The notes under the pieces: model-generated
The model's database searches: none
What the model was told of the DNA's origin: nothing
What the model saw: only the letters and a program-made list of their open reading frames with translations
Program-made: the position numbers and the translations under genes
NCBI GenBank assembly: GCA_040389965.1
Contig: JAZJZF010000002.1
Coordinates: forward strand, 1-49,277
Length of the DNA stretch: 49,277 nt
Origin: UBA4416 sp040389965
Lineage (GTDB): Bacteria > Bacteroidota > Bacteroidia > B-17B0 > Aurantibacillaceae
Direction: 5' to 3'
Part shown: piece by piece, positions 40,180-49,093 of the stretch
How positions within the stretch are numbered: position 1 is the first letter of the stretch
Layout: each line of letters begins with the position of its first letter

Positions 40180-43100
40180 GTCCTTCGCTTTCTGGGGTTT
40201 GTGGAAAATTATCTATTTGATGAACCAACTCTTCAGTTAAAGAACTGTCTTCTTCATTTTTAATCATCTTGCGTCCTTTAGCTAAAGAACCAAAAATGTA
40301 GTACAATCCCGGAACGATGATGACACCAAAAACGGTTCCGAAAAACATACCACCGAGTGCAGAAGATCCAATGGTACGGTTACCAATAGCACCGGCGCCG
40401 TGTGCAAAAACCAATGGCACCAAGCCGGCAATAAAGGCAAAGGATGTCATTAAGATTGGACGGAAACGCACTTTGGCACCCTCGATCGCTGCCTCTAAAA
40501 CGGTTGCTCCCTGCCGTTGCTTTTGCACGGCAAACTCCACAATCAATACGGCATTCTTACCAAGTAAACCAACGAGCATTACCAATCCCACCTGGGCATA
40601 AATATCATTTGCCAAACCGAGTCCCTTAATTAACAGGAATGATCCAAACACCCCTGCCGGTAAAGAGAATATAACCGATAAAGGAATAATAAAACTTTCG
40701 TATTGTGCTGCTAAAACGAAATACACAAATATTAATACGATAATGAAAATATAAATGGCTTCATTTCCACGGCGGGTTTCATCATACGAAAGCGCAGCCC
40801 AGTCAATATCAAAGCCATGTGGTAAGGTTTTGGCAGCCACTTCCTGAACGGCTTTAATGGCCTCCCCACTACTATAACCTTTAGCAGGCCCACCCCTGAT
40901 AGCAGCGGTGTTGTACATGTTGTAACGGTTAATCTCATTAGCTCCCTGTTTCTTGGTCATCTTCATGAAAGCTGAAAAAGGAACCATTTCATCACGGTCG
41001 TTTTTTACGTAGAGATTCATGATGTCTGTTGGAAGCCTTCTGTATTCAGGAGCTGCCTGAACAAACACTTTAAAGAATCGTTGGTATTTAATGAAACCAA
41101 GCTCATAAGTACTACCTACAAAAATAGAGAGCGTGTTCATGGCATTACCTATCGTTACTCCTTTTTGCATGGCTGCCTGGTTATCGAACTCAATTTCGTA
41201 TTGAGGATAATTGGCACTAAAGAATGTAAACAAACCGGTGATCTCTTTCCGTTTTCTCATTTCGTTCATGAAATCGGTGGTTACTTTTTCAAGCTGTTTA
41301 TAATCACCGCTATTGGTTTTATCCAACAACTGTAAGGCAAAACCACCCGCAGCTCCGAAGCCCGGTACAGCCGGTGGATCGAAGAACTCGATAGTAGCAC
41401 CCGGAATAGATTTTGCTTTTTCTTCCAGCTCTATAATAATTTCGCTTACCGTATGCTTTCTCTCCGACCAGGGTTTTAAGTTAATCAAACAGGTACCTGC
41501 ATTCGATCCCCTTCCTTCTGTTAATACCTCGTAACCTGCAATAGAAGAAACTGATTTTACACCTTCTACCTCATTAATAACAGTTACCAGTTTATCAGAT
41601 AAGTCATTGGTTCTTTCGAGAGTTGAACCCGGAGGTGTTTGAATGATGGCATATAACATTCCCTGATCCTCGCTTGGAATAAAGCCTGAAGGTAAACTGT
41701 TACTGATAAAAACGATACCCAAAGCAAACACAACGAACATGGCTACTGTTACCAGTCTTCGGTGTGCAATCAATTTTAACAACCACACATATTTTCCGGT
41801 AAGCTTTTCAAAGCCTCTGTTGAAACTGTCGAGGAAACGGTTTAATATATGTTTCTTTCTTGGTTGCCCGTGATTGTTTTTCAAAATCATGGCACACAAC
41901 ACCGGTGTTACAGTTAAGGCTACAATAGCAGAAAGCACAATAGAAGAAGCCATGGTAATAGAGAACTGTCTGTAGAAAGTACCTACAGGGCCACTCATAA
42001 ACGATACCGGAACAAATACGGATACCATTAATAAAGTGATCGCAATAACGGCTCCACTAATCTCGCCAATTACTTTTCTAACGGCATTGTAAGGGGAGAG
42101 GTGTTCCTCTTCCATCTTGGCATGCACGGCCTCGACGACGACGATGGCATCATCCACCACAATACCAATTGCTAACACGAGTGCAAATAAGGTAACCATG
42201 TTGATCGTTAGTCCAAACAATTGCATAAAGAAAAATGCTCCTATTAAAGAGATAGGTACTGCCAGTGTCGGGATAAGCGTTGAACGCCAGTCACCAAGGA
42301 AAATAAATACAACCAAGGCTACCAGGATAAAGGCATCTCTCAGGGTGTCAACCACATTTTCAATAGAGGCATCAAGGAAGTTGGAAACGTCGTAACTTAC
42401 TTCATAATCCATTCCGGGAGGAAATGATTTTTTTAAATCTTCCAGTTTCTCCTTTACTTTTTCGATTACTTCGCTGGCATTACTTCCGTAAGTTTGCTTT
42501 AATACCAAAGCCGCAGAAGGATGCCCGTTCATGCTGGAATAAATATCATAGTATTCACTTCCTAAAGAAACAGTTGCTACATCTTTCAAGCGCAGGTTTT
42601 CTCCATTGGAGTTAGATCTGATGATGATGTTATCATATTGTTTGGGATCATTAAATCGATCGGCATAGGTTAATACATACTCTAATGCTTCCGCTTGTTT
42701 ACTATCACCCCTACCGATACGACCTGCTTTACCAATGATACTTTGATCAGCGATTGCTTCCATCACTTCATCGGGAGAAACTTTGTAGGCACGCATACGA
42801 TCAGGATTTAACCAAACACGCATAGCATACTGACGGCTACCTAAGATCCTTACCTGGCCAATACCGTTGATACGCTGTAATTCAGGTACCATGTTTACAC
42901 CGGCATAGTTGAAGAGAAATTTCATGTTGGCATTTTTATCTTTACTGTAAAGATTCACATACATCAACATACTTGGAATTACGGGAGTAATAATTACCCC
43001 TTCGCGTTGTACTAATATAGGAAGCCTGTTGGTTACCTGCTGAACACGGTTAGATACCTGTACCAATGCCTGATTAATATCTGTACCCGGATTAAATACT

Positions 43101-43375
43101 ACCTGGATATTAGCTTCACCCGCACTGGTAGCATCGGAGGTCATGTATCTCATACCCCAGGCACCGTTAATCGACTGTTCTAAAGGAATAATTACCGACT
43201 CGGCCAGTGACTTAGCACTTGCTCCGGGGTAAGAGGCGCTCACCATCACCACCGGAGGTGCAACCTCAGGGAATTGTGATGTAGGCAATGTTTTTATAGC
43301 CAGTCCGCCAATGAATAGAATAACAAGCGATATTACTATGGCGAGTACTGGTCTTTGAATGAATTTACTGAACAT
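40160..43375 (-). CDS. RND efflux permease (AcrB/MexB, HAE1 family)
   Basis: A 1071-residue inner-membrane transporter of normal HAE1 length. It starts MFSKFIQRPVLAIVISLVIL, and has the periplasmic porter domains with SYPGASAKSLAESVIIPLEQ and the essential transmembrane-4 acids in LALVLAIGIVVDDAIVVVEAVHAKM. Other blocks are GSFLLIKGLGLANDIYAQVG, LLGKNAVLIVEFAV and GTVFGVIIVPGLYYIFG. It exports drugs or toxic organics by proton antiport. A 32-residue acidic tail is His- and Glu-rich (DNFPQTPESEGHDHEEK). It sits between the adaptor and the outer-membrane factor. Confidence 0.96.
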   Translation of the reverse strand: MFSKFIQRPVLAIVISLVILFIGGLAIKTLPTSQFPEVAPPVVMVSASYPGASAKSLAESVIIPLEQSINGAWGMRYMTSDATSAGEANIQVVFNPGTDINQALVQVSNRVQQVTNRLPILVQREGVIITPVIPSMLMYVNLYSKDKNANMKFLFNYAGVNMVPELQRINGIGQVRILGSRQYAMRVWLNPDRMRAYKVSPDEVMEAIADQSIIGKAGRIGRGDSKQAEALEYVLTYADRFNDPKQYDNIIIRSNSNGENLRLKDVATVSLGSEYYDIYSSMNGHPSAALVLKQTYGSNASEVIEKVKEKLEDLKKSFPPGMDYEVSYDVSNFLDASIENVVDTLRDAFILVALVVFIFLGDWRSTLIPTLAVPISLIGAFFFMQLFGLTINMVTLFALVLAIGIVVDDAIVVVEAVHAKMEEEHLSPYNAVRKVIGEISGAVIAITLLMVSVFVPVSFMSGPVGTFYRQFSITMASSIVLSAIVALTVTPVLCAMILKNNHGQPRKKHILNRFLDSFNRGFEKLTGKYVWLLKLIAHRRLVTVAMFVVFALGIVFISNSLPSGFIPSEDQGMLYAIIQTPPGSTLERTNDLSDKLVTVINEVEGVKSVSSIAGYEVLTEGRGSNAGTCLINLKPWSERKHTVSEIIIELEEKAKSIPGATIEFFDPPAVPGFGAAGGFALQLLDKTNSGDYKQLEKVTTDFMNEMRKRKEITGLFTFFSANYPQYEIEFDNQAAMQKGVTIGNAMNTLSIFVGSTYELGFIKYQRFFKVFVQAAPEYRRLPTDIMNLYVKNDRDEMVPFSAFMKMTKKQGANEINRYNMYNTAAIRGGPAKGYSSGEAIKAVQEVAAKTLPHGFDIDWAALSYDETRRGNEAIYIFIIVLIFVYFVLAAQYESFIIPLSVIFSLPAGVFGSFLLIKGLGLANDIYAQVGLVMLVGLLGKNAVLIVEFAVQKQRQGATVLEAAIEGAKVRFRPILMTSFAFIAGLVPLVFAHGAGAIGNRTIGSSALGGMFFGTVFGVIIVPGLYYIFGSLAKGRKMIKNEEDSSLTEELVHQIDNFPQTPESEGHDHEEK

Positions 43376-43397
43376 GTTCTTTTTTTTAAATCGTTAA

Positions 43398-44480
43398 TTA
43401 TTCAACGTATACTCTTAATTTCGGAAGAACCGTTTTTGGATCTTCGTAGGTGTATTCGATCTTATCGCCATCTTTTACTTTACGGATACCTTCCAGCATA
43501 ATTCTTTCATTTTCAGTTACACCACTTTTAATGATATACAGATCCGGCATTTCAGAAGCTATCACAACTTCTTTTGAGTGAACTATATTATTTTTATCTA
43601 CTACAAACACATATTTCTTTTCTAAAATTTCATACGTTGCTTTCTGAGGAATAATGATGGCACCTTTTAATGGAATGCTCATTTGTATATTACCTGTTTC
43701 GCCATGTCTTAACAAGGCTTTAGGATTAGGGAATGTAGCCCTGAAGGCAATGTTTCCCGTTTCATTATTAAAATCCGCTTCAATCGTTTTAACCTCTCCC
43801 GGGTAATCAAACAACTGGCCATTTGCCATAAGGAGATTTACTTTAAGCAGGTTTTCCTCAGTAGCATGTTGTTTATAATTTAAGTATTCCGCTTCCGGAA
43901 CATTAAAGTAAACCCACATATCGCTATTGTCTGATAGAGTAGTCAGCAAATCGCCTTCGTTTACCAAACTTCCTAACCTTACCTGGAAATGATCCATAAT
44001 TCCATCAAAAGGAGCTTTAATCTCTGTAAATAACAGATGCGTTTGAGCCAGAGACTGTTCGGCTTTGGCTTTATCTAATTTGGCTTTGGCTAAGGCCAGC
44101 TCATTAGGAGACACCACATTTTTATCGGATAACTGCTTTGTGTTTTGATATTCAATTTCAGCAAAATTGGCTTCAGCCTGTGCTTTTTGTAATTCGGCCT
44201 GATACATGGTAGGCATAATCTGGAACATCATCTGACCTTGTTTCACGGATTGCCCTTCATCCACAAAAATTTTCTGCAGATAACCTTTTTCCAAAGCTCT
44301 CATCTCAATATGTTGTATGGCATGAATCTGACACACATAATTTCTATTAATGAGCGTGTCTTTTTTCAAAGGACTGGTAACCAAGAATTTGGTTTCTTCT
44401 TCTTTTTCTTCTTTGTGTGAATTACAGCTTGTGTTGAACAGCAAGGCAAGTAAGCTTATGAGGACAGGAATTTTTTTCAT
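43398..44480 (-). CDS. RND efflux periplasmic adaptor lipoprotein
   Basis: A 360-residue membrane-fusion protein. Lipobox LFNTSC-NSHKEEKEEE anchors it to the inner membrane at about residue 19. The lipoyl half-motifs (EKGYLQKIFVDEGQSVKQGQMMFQI and FTEIKAPFDGIMDHFQVRLGSLVNEGDLL) surround an alpha-hairpin (AEANFAEIEYQNTKQLSDKNVVSPNELALAKAKLDKAKAEQ). Beta-barrel and membrane-proximal domains follow (NEGDLLTTLSDNSDMWVYFNV, LEKKYVFVVDKNNIV). It links permease and outer-membrane factor. It is first in the operon, 22 bases before the permease. No regulator adjoins it. Confidence 0.94.
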   Translation of the reverse strand: MKKIPVLISLLALLFNTSCNSHKEEKEEETKFLVTSPLKKDTLINRNYVCQIHAIQHIEMRALEKGYLQKIFVDEGQSVKQGQMMFQIMPTMYQAELQKAQAEANFAEIEYQNTKQLSDKNVVSPNELALAKAKLDKAKAEQSLAQTHLLFTEIKAPFDGIMDHFQVRLGSLVNEGDLLTTLSDNSDMWVYFNVPEAEYLNYKQHATEENLLKVNLLMANGQLFDYPGEVKTIEADFNNETGNIAFRATFPNPKALLRHGETGNIQMSIPLKGAIIIPQKATYEILEKKYVFVVDKNNIVHSKEVVIASEMPDLYIIKSGVTENERIMLEGIRKVKDGDKIEYTYEDPKTVLPKLRVYVE

Positions 44481-44778
44481 AATGATTTTACTCTTTAAAA
44501 CTATACGATTTTGTTATTTTGTGAGGAGATGCCATCTGCATCATCCCTCGGTAATTCTATTTTTGGTAATGAAAACTTCGATCAGATTCCGTTCTACACC
44601 TTTTTGATCCGAGCTGCTGTAACTGAGAAGTCATTTGCAACCTTATTTCAACTACCCGATTCGGTTTAACGTTTTAGTGTTTTAACCAGGCATTACAGAG
44701 CATAGGCTACTGTAGCTAAGCAAATTCATAAAACACAATGAATGGCCTAGGTAGCTGGGGAACGGAAACTCCCCCTGA
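44481..44778. other. Intergenic region upstream of the RND operon
   Basis: About 300 bases with no gene. A short palindrome, GCTAC-T-GTAGC, is at 44706-44716. The minus-strand sequence TATAGTTTTA about 23 bases upstream of the adaptor ATG is close to, but not a match for, the Bacteroidota -7 element. No clear operator is seen. Confidence 0.4.
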
Positions 44779-45183
44779 TCAAATCCTTAAAATGGAGAGT
44801 GCCAGATACTTTTTAGGATAAATGTCGCATTTAATTAAATCGAATGAAGGAGTTGATTTAGGAATGAAAACAATGCGATGTAAAAAGGAATAGAAAATAG
44901 ATAGAATAACAGGAGAATTAGCCTTTATAAGGTCTTCTTTATCATTCGCATTTTCTTCGTAAACATCTACAGAAGTATATTCTTCGGGGCTTGATGCAAC
45001 AACCGGATCTATGTTCTGTCTTCTTTTTTCGATGCCTTTAGAAAAATGCGAGGATGCAAATTTATTAGCCTGAGTACTTTTAAGTGGAGATGCAAGGCAA
45101 CCATTCATAAACAAAAGCCTGAATACAAATGCCAGAAAAATAATGATGGTTGTATTTATTTTAATCCCGGAGGAGGTACGCAT
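44779..45183 (-). CDS. Hypothetical membrane-anchored protein
   Basis: A 134-residue protein. ATG at 45183 gives MRTSSGIKINTTIIIFLAFV with one hydrophobic helix, then GCLASPLKSTQANKFASSHFSKGIEKRRQ, an acidic stretch (EEYTSVDVYEENANDKED) and a second hydrophobic segment (SPVILSIFYSFLHRIVFIP). The cysteine in FMNGCLASP may be a lipobox-like position, but the preceding residues are unusual. A minus-strand -7 element TACTTTTG (45212-45205) supports this start. It is upstream of, and co-directional with, the RND operon but 298 bases away. No family is recognised. Confidence 0.6.
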   Translation of the reverse strand: MRTSSGIKINTTIIIFLAFVFRLLFMNGCLASPLKSTQANKFASSHFSKGIEKRRQNIDPVVASSPEEYTSVDVYEENANDKEDLIKANSPVILSIFYSFLHRIVFIPKSTPSFDLIKCDIYPKKYLALSILRI

Positions 45184-45313
45184 CTCTGTATTTAAATTTG
45201 AGGACAAAAGTATACATTGTTTTGTTATTCCTAGTACATTTTTGTTAAAAATTAACATTAAATATAGGGCAATATCACACAGAAATAACCAATAATGGAT
45301 ACAAATGAGGGAT

Positions 45314-45364
45314 TTTTAGTCATTAGGCCCGGTTTGACACTTTTGGACTAAAATCCGGACTAAT
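45314..45364. promoter_or_regulatory. Nested inverted and direct repeats in a divergent region
   Basis: TTTTAGTC (45314-45321) is complementary to GACTAAAA (45346-45353). ATTAGGCCCGG (45322-45332) is nearly complementary to CCGGACTAAT (45355-45364). GGACTAA also occurs as a direct repeat at 45345 and 45357, 12 bases apart. The cluster lies between the minus-strand hypothetical gene and the plus-strand membrane protein. It may be a regulator-binding region; the binding protein is unknown. Confidence 0.5.
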
Positions 45365-45435
45365 AACCACACGTTAAAATTAATAAACCGGATTATTTGA
45401 TAACAAAATGGTTATTTTACTTGAAAACTAAACCA

Positions 45436-45768
45436 ATGGACTCTTTTTTTCCTTTTGCATTTTATGTGTTTTATAAGCTTCTTGCTCTAATTCCATTAAT
45501 TCTTATTTTAATTTCAATCATTAAACTGCATAGAAAAGAGAAAAGTACAGCCACCTACTTAATGCTAGCCGGTAATATAGGCTTACTATCAAAAATAACC
45601 GTCATCGATAGCCTGTCAGATTATCTTATCAGGTTTAGTCATACTATAAACGTACAAAGCATTAGTAGTATCTATTCCGTTCTTAATATACTTACACTTA
45701 TTTTTTCCATACTCTTTGCATCGGGCTTTTTAATGTTTATTAATGGCTGGTTAAAAAAACAATCCTAA
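45436..45768 (+). CDS. Hypothetical four-helix membrane protein
   Basis: A 110-residue protein starting at ATG 45436 (MDSFFPFAFYVFYKLLALIP). Hydrophobic stretches FYKLLALIPLILILISI, YLMLAGNIGLLSKITVI and SVLNILTLIFSILFASGFLMFING suggest three to four membrane helices. An upstream in-frame ATG at 45397 adds 13 residues and is less likely. No named family was recognised. A bidirectional terminator follows at 45820. Confidence 0.6.
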   Translation: MDSFFPFAFYVFYKLLALIPLILILISIIKLHRKEKSTATYLMLAGNIGLLSKITVIDSLSDYLIRFSHTINVQSISSIYSVLNILTLIFSILFASGFLMFINGWLKKQS

Positions 45769-45819
45769 TATAAAACCATAAGTAACCTGTTGTTCTATAC
45801 CTGAATCATTACTTATAAA

Positions 45820-45853
45820 AAAACCTTACCCACCGGCCGGCAGATAAGGTTTT
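45820..45853. terminator. Bidirectional terminator
   Basis: AAAACCTTA (45820-45828) pairs with TAAGGTTTT (45845-45853). The loop is GC-rich and itself contains CCGGCCGG. It serves both the plus-strand membrane gene and the minus-strand fasciclin gene. Confidence 0.82.
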
Positions 45854-45872
45854 CATATTATAGTGCTAAAAT

Positions 45873-46445
45873 TTATTTAGGCATTAATACAGTGTTTACA
45901 ACATGTATCACACCATTACTTTGATTCACATCTTTAATTGTAACCATCGACATGCCACCTTTTTCGTCTGTTAACATAAGGTTACTGCCTTTTATAGTAG
46001 CTGTTAACATACCACCTGCAACTGTTTTTAATTCTGCTTTACCATTCCCTTTTTTAATCATTTCGGCAATATCAGAAGCATTTAATTTTCCTGAAACAAC
46101 ATGGTAAGTTAAAATTCCTGTTAACAGGGTTTTGTTTTCGGGTTTAACTAAAGTTTCTACAGTACCTTTTGGTAATTTGTCAAATGCCTCATTGGTTGGA
46201 GCAAATACGGTGAATGGCCCTGCACCCTGTAAGGTTTCAACTAAACCGGCGGCTTTAACAGCAGCTACTAAAGTTGTATGGTCTTTAGAGTTTACGGCGT
46301 TTTCAATAATGTTCTTTGAAGGATACATTGCTGCTCCACCAACCATTACTGTTTTTTCTTTTGAATCCATTTTTTGTTGTGCAACTGCACCCTGGGCTAA
46401 TAACGTCACACACGCTAATAAAGCCATTTTTGTAATCATTTTCAT
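45873..46445 (-). CDS. Secreted fasciclin-domain (FAS1) protein
   Basis: A 190-residue exported protein. Signal peptide 1-22 (MKMITKMALLACVTLLAQGA, cleaved near VA-QQK). The single FAS1 domain spans about 42-190 with the hallmark blocks GPFTVFAPTNEAFDKLP (H1-type), LTYHVVSGKLNASD (YH motif) and a final NGVIHVVNTVLMP. FAS1 proteins mediate adhesion or binding in the periplasm or matrix. A monocistronic gene. Confidence 0.92.
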   Translation of the reverse strand: MKMITKMALLACVTLLAQGAVAQQKMDSKEKTVMVGGAAMYPSKNIIENAVNSKDHTTLVAAVKAAGLVETLQGAGPFTVFAPTNEAFDKLPKGTVETLVKPENKTLLTGILTYHVVSGKLNASDIAEMIKKGNGKAELKTVAGGMLTATIKGSNLMLTDEKGGMSMVTIKDVNQSNGVIHVVNTVLMPK

Positions 46446-46541
46446 AGTAGTTGTTTTTATATAATTTCTATCATATACGGTAAGTTCTGATACACGGATT
46501 TAAATAATTAAAAAAATATTGTTTCACTACTTTATTAAATT

Positions 46542-46574
46542 AAAAAACCCGTTACAATAAATTGTAACGGGTTT
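46542..46574 (-). terminator. Terminator of the 46595-47209 gene
   Basis: AAACCCGTTACAAT (46545-46558) and ATTGTAACGGGTTT (46561-46574) form a perfect 14-bp stem with a 2-base AA spacer. Read on the minus strand it is followed by TTT, 21 bases after the stop of that gene. Confidence 0.85.
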
Positions 46575-46594
46575 AGGTATATAATACAATGCTA

Positions 46595-47209
46595 TTAGTA
46601 TTGTAGTACTCCATTTACAAGACTTTTCCATTGCGGATTAGGAGATCCTACTAACGAAAAAGCATCTGTTATTTTTTCTTTGATTTTATCAAACAAAGGC
46701 ATGCCATTAGTGCTTGTTACAATTTTTGTTCTTTCAACCTCTACAGCACTTACTGTGCAGCCTGAACGTGTTACTAAAAATGTACAGGTTACTCCTTCCA
46801 GATTGGTTTCATTTGTTAAAAATGGGTCTGTAATTTGCACAACATTAAAACCAAAATCTTCAGTATCTCTCAATAAATTTTTTTCGTGTATAAAATCTTC
46901 TACTTTATACCATATGTATTTATTTTCTCCATTTGAAGGTGCATGAAGTCTTACTTTAATTAAATTTCCAATTTGTGGAACGGAAGAATCCAATAAATTC
47001 CCCATATCATCCGTCAATTGAAATTCGGCCGGAGATTTTCCACAAAGTAATTCCCAGTTATTAATATCGTTCAACCGTTTTTTAGCATTTTCAAATAACA
47101 CAAATGCTTCATGTCTTGAAACAGCTTCTATCTTCTTCTCTACATCTCTGTACTTTACGTTTTTATAACGCTTTTCCATCATATCGTTTACTCTGTATTC
47201 TGCTACCAT
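46595..47209 (-). CDS. Hypothetical protein
   Basis: A 204-residue soluble protein with no signal peptide or membrane helix. It starts MVAEYRVNDMMEKRYKNVKY; visible features are a basic, coiled N-terminal 60 residues and a mixed alpha-beta centre (NLIKVRLHAPSNGENKYIWYKVEDFI, DFGFNVVQITDPFL), then SGCTVSAVEVERTKIVTSTNG and LVGSPNPQWKSLVNGVLQY. The middle resembles nothing firmly identifiable. It has its own terminator at 46542 and is probably monocistronic. Confidence 0.65.
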   Translation of the reverse strand: MVAEYRVNDMMEKRYKNVKYRDVEKKIEAVSRHEAFVLFENAKKRLNDINNWELLCGKSPAEFQLTDDMGNLLDSSVPQIGNLIKVRLHAPSNGENKYIWYKVEDFIHEKNLLRDTEDFGFNVVQITDPFLTNETNLEGVTCTFLVTRSGCTVSAVEVERTKIVTSTNGMPLFDKIKEKITDAFSLVGSPNPQWKSLVNGVLQY

Positions 47210-47533
47210 TTTCTTAAATTTTAAAAGGTTTGCTGTTTAACATATTTCAAGTTTAATACCAATAAAATCCGTTTAACGTTTTTTATCAATCCGTCTCTTA
47301 TCCACTATCGTAAATAACGAATATGTGGCATCAAAGTTTATATATAATGGAAAAAAGGAAAATGGATACTATAAAATCAAAAGTTTTATGTAATCCCTGT
47401 TTAATTGCAAAACAGATTAGTTTTTTCCCTGTTAATTTGACAGGAATAGTAAATTTTGCATTAAAAAGATTTGATTCGGCAAAAAAACGTCTCCCCTCTT
47501 TTCTTTTAAGGGATAACCCTAATAACTATAACA
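47210..47533. other. Intergenic region
   Basis: No supported gene. A plus-strand frame (47347-47547, MEKRKMDTIKSKVLCNPCLI ...) overlaps the end of the cyanophycinase gene, shows no recognisable family and lacks a good translation signal, so it is not called. No clear promoter was found for the minus-strand gene ending to the left. Confidence 0.4.
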
Positions 47534-48514
47534 TTACACTAGTTTAGATTTTTTTACGTTTAAATTATTTGCCACTTTATCTGACTTTACCATTTTCAAC
47601 TTATCTTTTTTTTCTTTGAGAATTCGTATTTCCGCACTTTCTTCCCTGGCTATATCTTTTTTATCGGCTATAAATTTCCGCTGCTGAAGTTCATATCCAT
47701 TTCCTTCACACAAAATATGCACTTTTAAGTTTTCAATACAAATGGCTTCATCATCATCTGCATAAGCAATATTGGTATGATCCACATTTCTACCGTCGAT
47801 AATAATAACCATTCCTGAACCGATGCAATACGCTTCATTTCCTTTTTTGATAATGAGTGCTGTGTTTTCACTAATGCCTATTCCTACGCAGCCAGGGTTC
47901 ATTACTATAGCTTGTGCCAAACGCCCAAACCTCCCACGGCTGGTAAAATGCGTATCGATGATACAACCATCTAAAAAACCAAGACCCGAACTTACCTTTA
48001 CATTTTTCTTCAAAAGTGTTTCGTGGTTTTCTGCTTCATACAACATCAGTTCTGTTGCAGCCATAGCTCCTGCACTTGTACCGGCAACAATAAAATCGGG
48101 ATCATTAAAATACTTGTCTTTTACAGCTTCTAATATATCTGTATTACCAAGTATAGTAGATAACCGGAACTGATCGCCGCCACTAAACAACACCGCATGG
48201 GCCGCTTTTATTCTTTTTATAAAAATAGGATTATGTGAGTCGGGATGATTACCAATACTCATAAAACCAACTTTTTTAAACCCGATCTTATTGAATGCTT
48301 TTTTGTAGATCTTATTAACTTCGATAGGTTCTGATGATGCTGTAGTAATAATTTCGATTCCCCCTCTTTGCTTTGAAGAAGGAATTAATTGATTTAAAAT
48401 TTCAAGTCGTTTGATCTGCTTCGACGTGATATTTTGACTATTTATAATTTCATCGCCTTTGTCTTCAGCACCTCCAATTGTAATAAGTTTTCCTTTAGGC
48501 GTTTTACAAATCAT
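47534..48514 (-). CDS. Cyanophycinase-like peptidase (S51 family)
   Basis: A 326-residue peptidase. It starts at MICKTPKGKLITIGGAEDKG, the family N-terminus. The catalytic serine is S147 in VAGTSAGAMAA, with FSGGDQ at 110-115 and IDTHFTSRGRFGRL, which holds the likely catalytic histidine. Cyanophycinase splits cyanophycin (arginine-aspartate polymer) into beta-Asp-Arg dipeptides. The C-terminal 45 residues are a lysine-rich, coiled extension (EIRILKEKKDKLKMVKSDKV). No cyanophycin synthetase lies in this window; two small genes precede it upstream. Confidence 0.9.
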   Translation of the reverse strand: MICKTPKGKLITIGGAEDKGDEIINSQNITSKQIKRLEILNQLIPSSKQRGGIEIITTASSEPIEVNKIYKKAFNKIGFKKVGFMSIGNHPDSHNPIFIKRIKAAHAVLFSGGDQFRLSTILGNTDILEAVKDKYFNDPDFIVAGTSAGAMAATELMLYEAENHETLLKKNVKVSSGLGFLDGCIIDTHFTSRGRFGRLAQAIVMNPGCVGIGISENTALIIKKGNEAYCIGSGMVIIIDGRNVDHTNIAYADDDEAICIENLKVHILCEGNGYELQQRKFIADKKDIAREESAEIRILKEKKDKLKMVKSDKVANNLNVKKSKLV

Positions 48515-48625
48515 AAAAATTATTTTAAAAGAGTGTGGTGCAAGGGCGTCATCAATTATAAGCAGGATCTGCCTGGTTTTTTTCGCCTTTGACTTAAACA
48601 GTTATGCTATAACTAACAGAGCTAT

Positions 48626-48778
48626 TTACTCCTGCTCCAAAATTGCATTGATTAAATCAATCTGCGCATGGTATGGATTTCTGATTTCATCTTCAAATAA
48701 TTGCATCAACTCCGATTTTTCCGAATCTTTTATCGAACCTGTATTTTCTTCTTTTGATATAGAAAAATTTGTTTTCAT
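48626..48778 (-). CDS. Small acidic hypothetical protein
   Basis: A 50-codon minus-strand ORF: MKTNFSISKEENTGSIKDSE, then KSELMQLFEDEIRNPYHAQI and a stop at 48626. It lies between the cyanophycinase gene (112 bases downstream) and the 86-residue hypothetical gene (55 bases upstream). The composition is polar and helical, as in a real small protein, but no ribosome-binding site or family was identified. Confidence 0.45.
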   Translation of the reverse strand: MKTNFSISKEENTGSIKDSEKSELMQLFEDEIRNPYHAQIDLINAILEQE

Positions 48779-48832
48779 AGCACATTACATTTAGTGATAC
48801 TGTTTAATAGTCAATTTATATGCCGAAGAAAT

Positions 48833-49093
48833 TTACACCATAAACTTCCGAAGCTCAGATTCGATACGTTTACAGCTAATTAACATAGGCTTATCTGCTA
48901 CAAATATGGTAATCACTGAATCTTCAAGAGTATAACGTCCTTCTATATTTCCTAAAGCTGTTGGCACAACAAAAGTCCCCAGCGTAACATCTCCTGTAAA
49001 TTCTCCTTTGGCATGTATAATACCTTCTCTTGCACGCTCAATAAGGCTTTCTGCAGTGTCAGAAAATTCTATAGAAAAATTACACCGAGCCAT
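48833..49093 (-). CDS. Small conserved-looking hypothetical protein
   Basis: An 86-residue protein, MARCNFSIEFSDTAESLIER, with alternating charged helix and beta segments: GEFTGDVTLGTFVVPTALGNIEGRYTLEDSVITIFVADKPMLISCKRIESEL. This helix-strand-strand pattern resembles small cytoplasmic single-domain proteins of unclear role. It is the first of three minus-strand genes leading to the cyanophycinase, although spacing is loose. Confidence 0.65.
   Translation of the reverse strand: MARCNFSIEFSDTAESLIERAREGIIHAKGEFTGDVTLGTFVVPTALGNIEGRYTLEDSVITIFVADKPMLISCKRIESELRKFMV

Noticed and set aside
47347..47547. 67-residue plus-strand ORF (MEKRKMDTIKSKVL...)
   Set aside because: It overlaps the 3' end of the cyanophycinase gene, has no family resemblance and lacks a translation signal.
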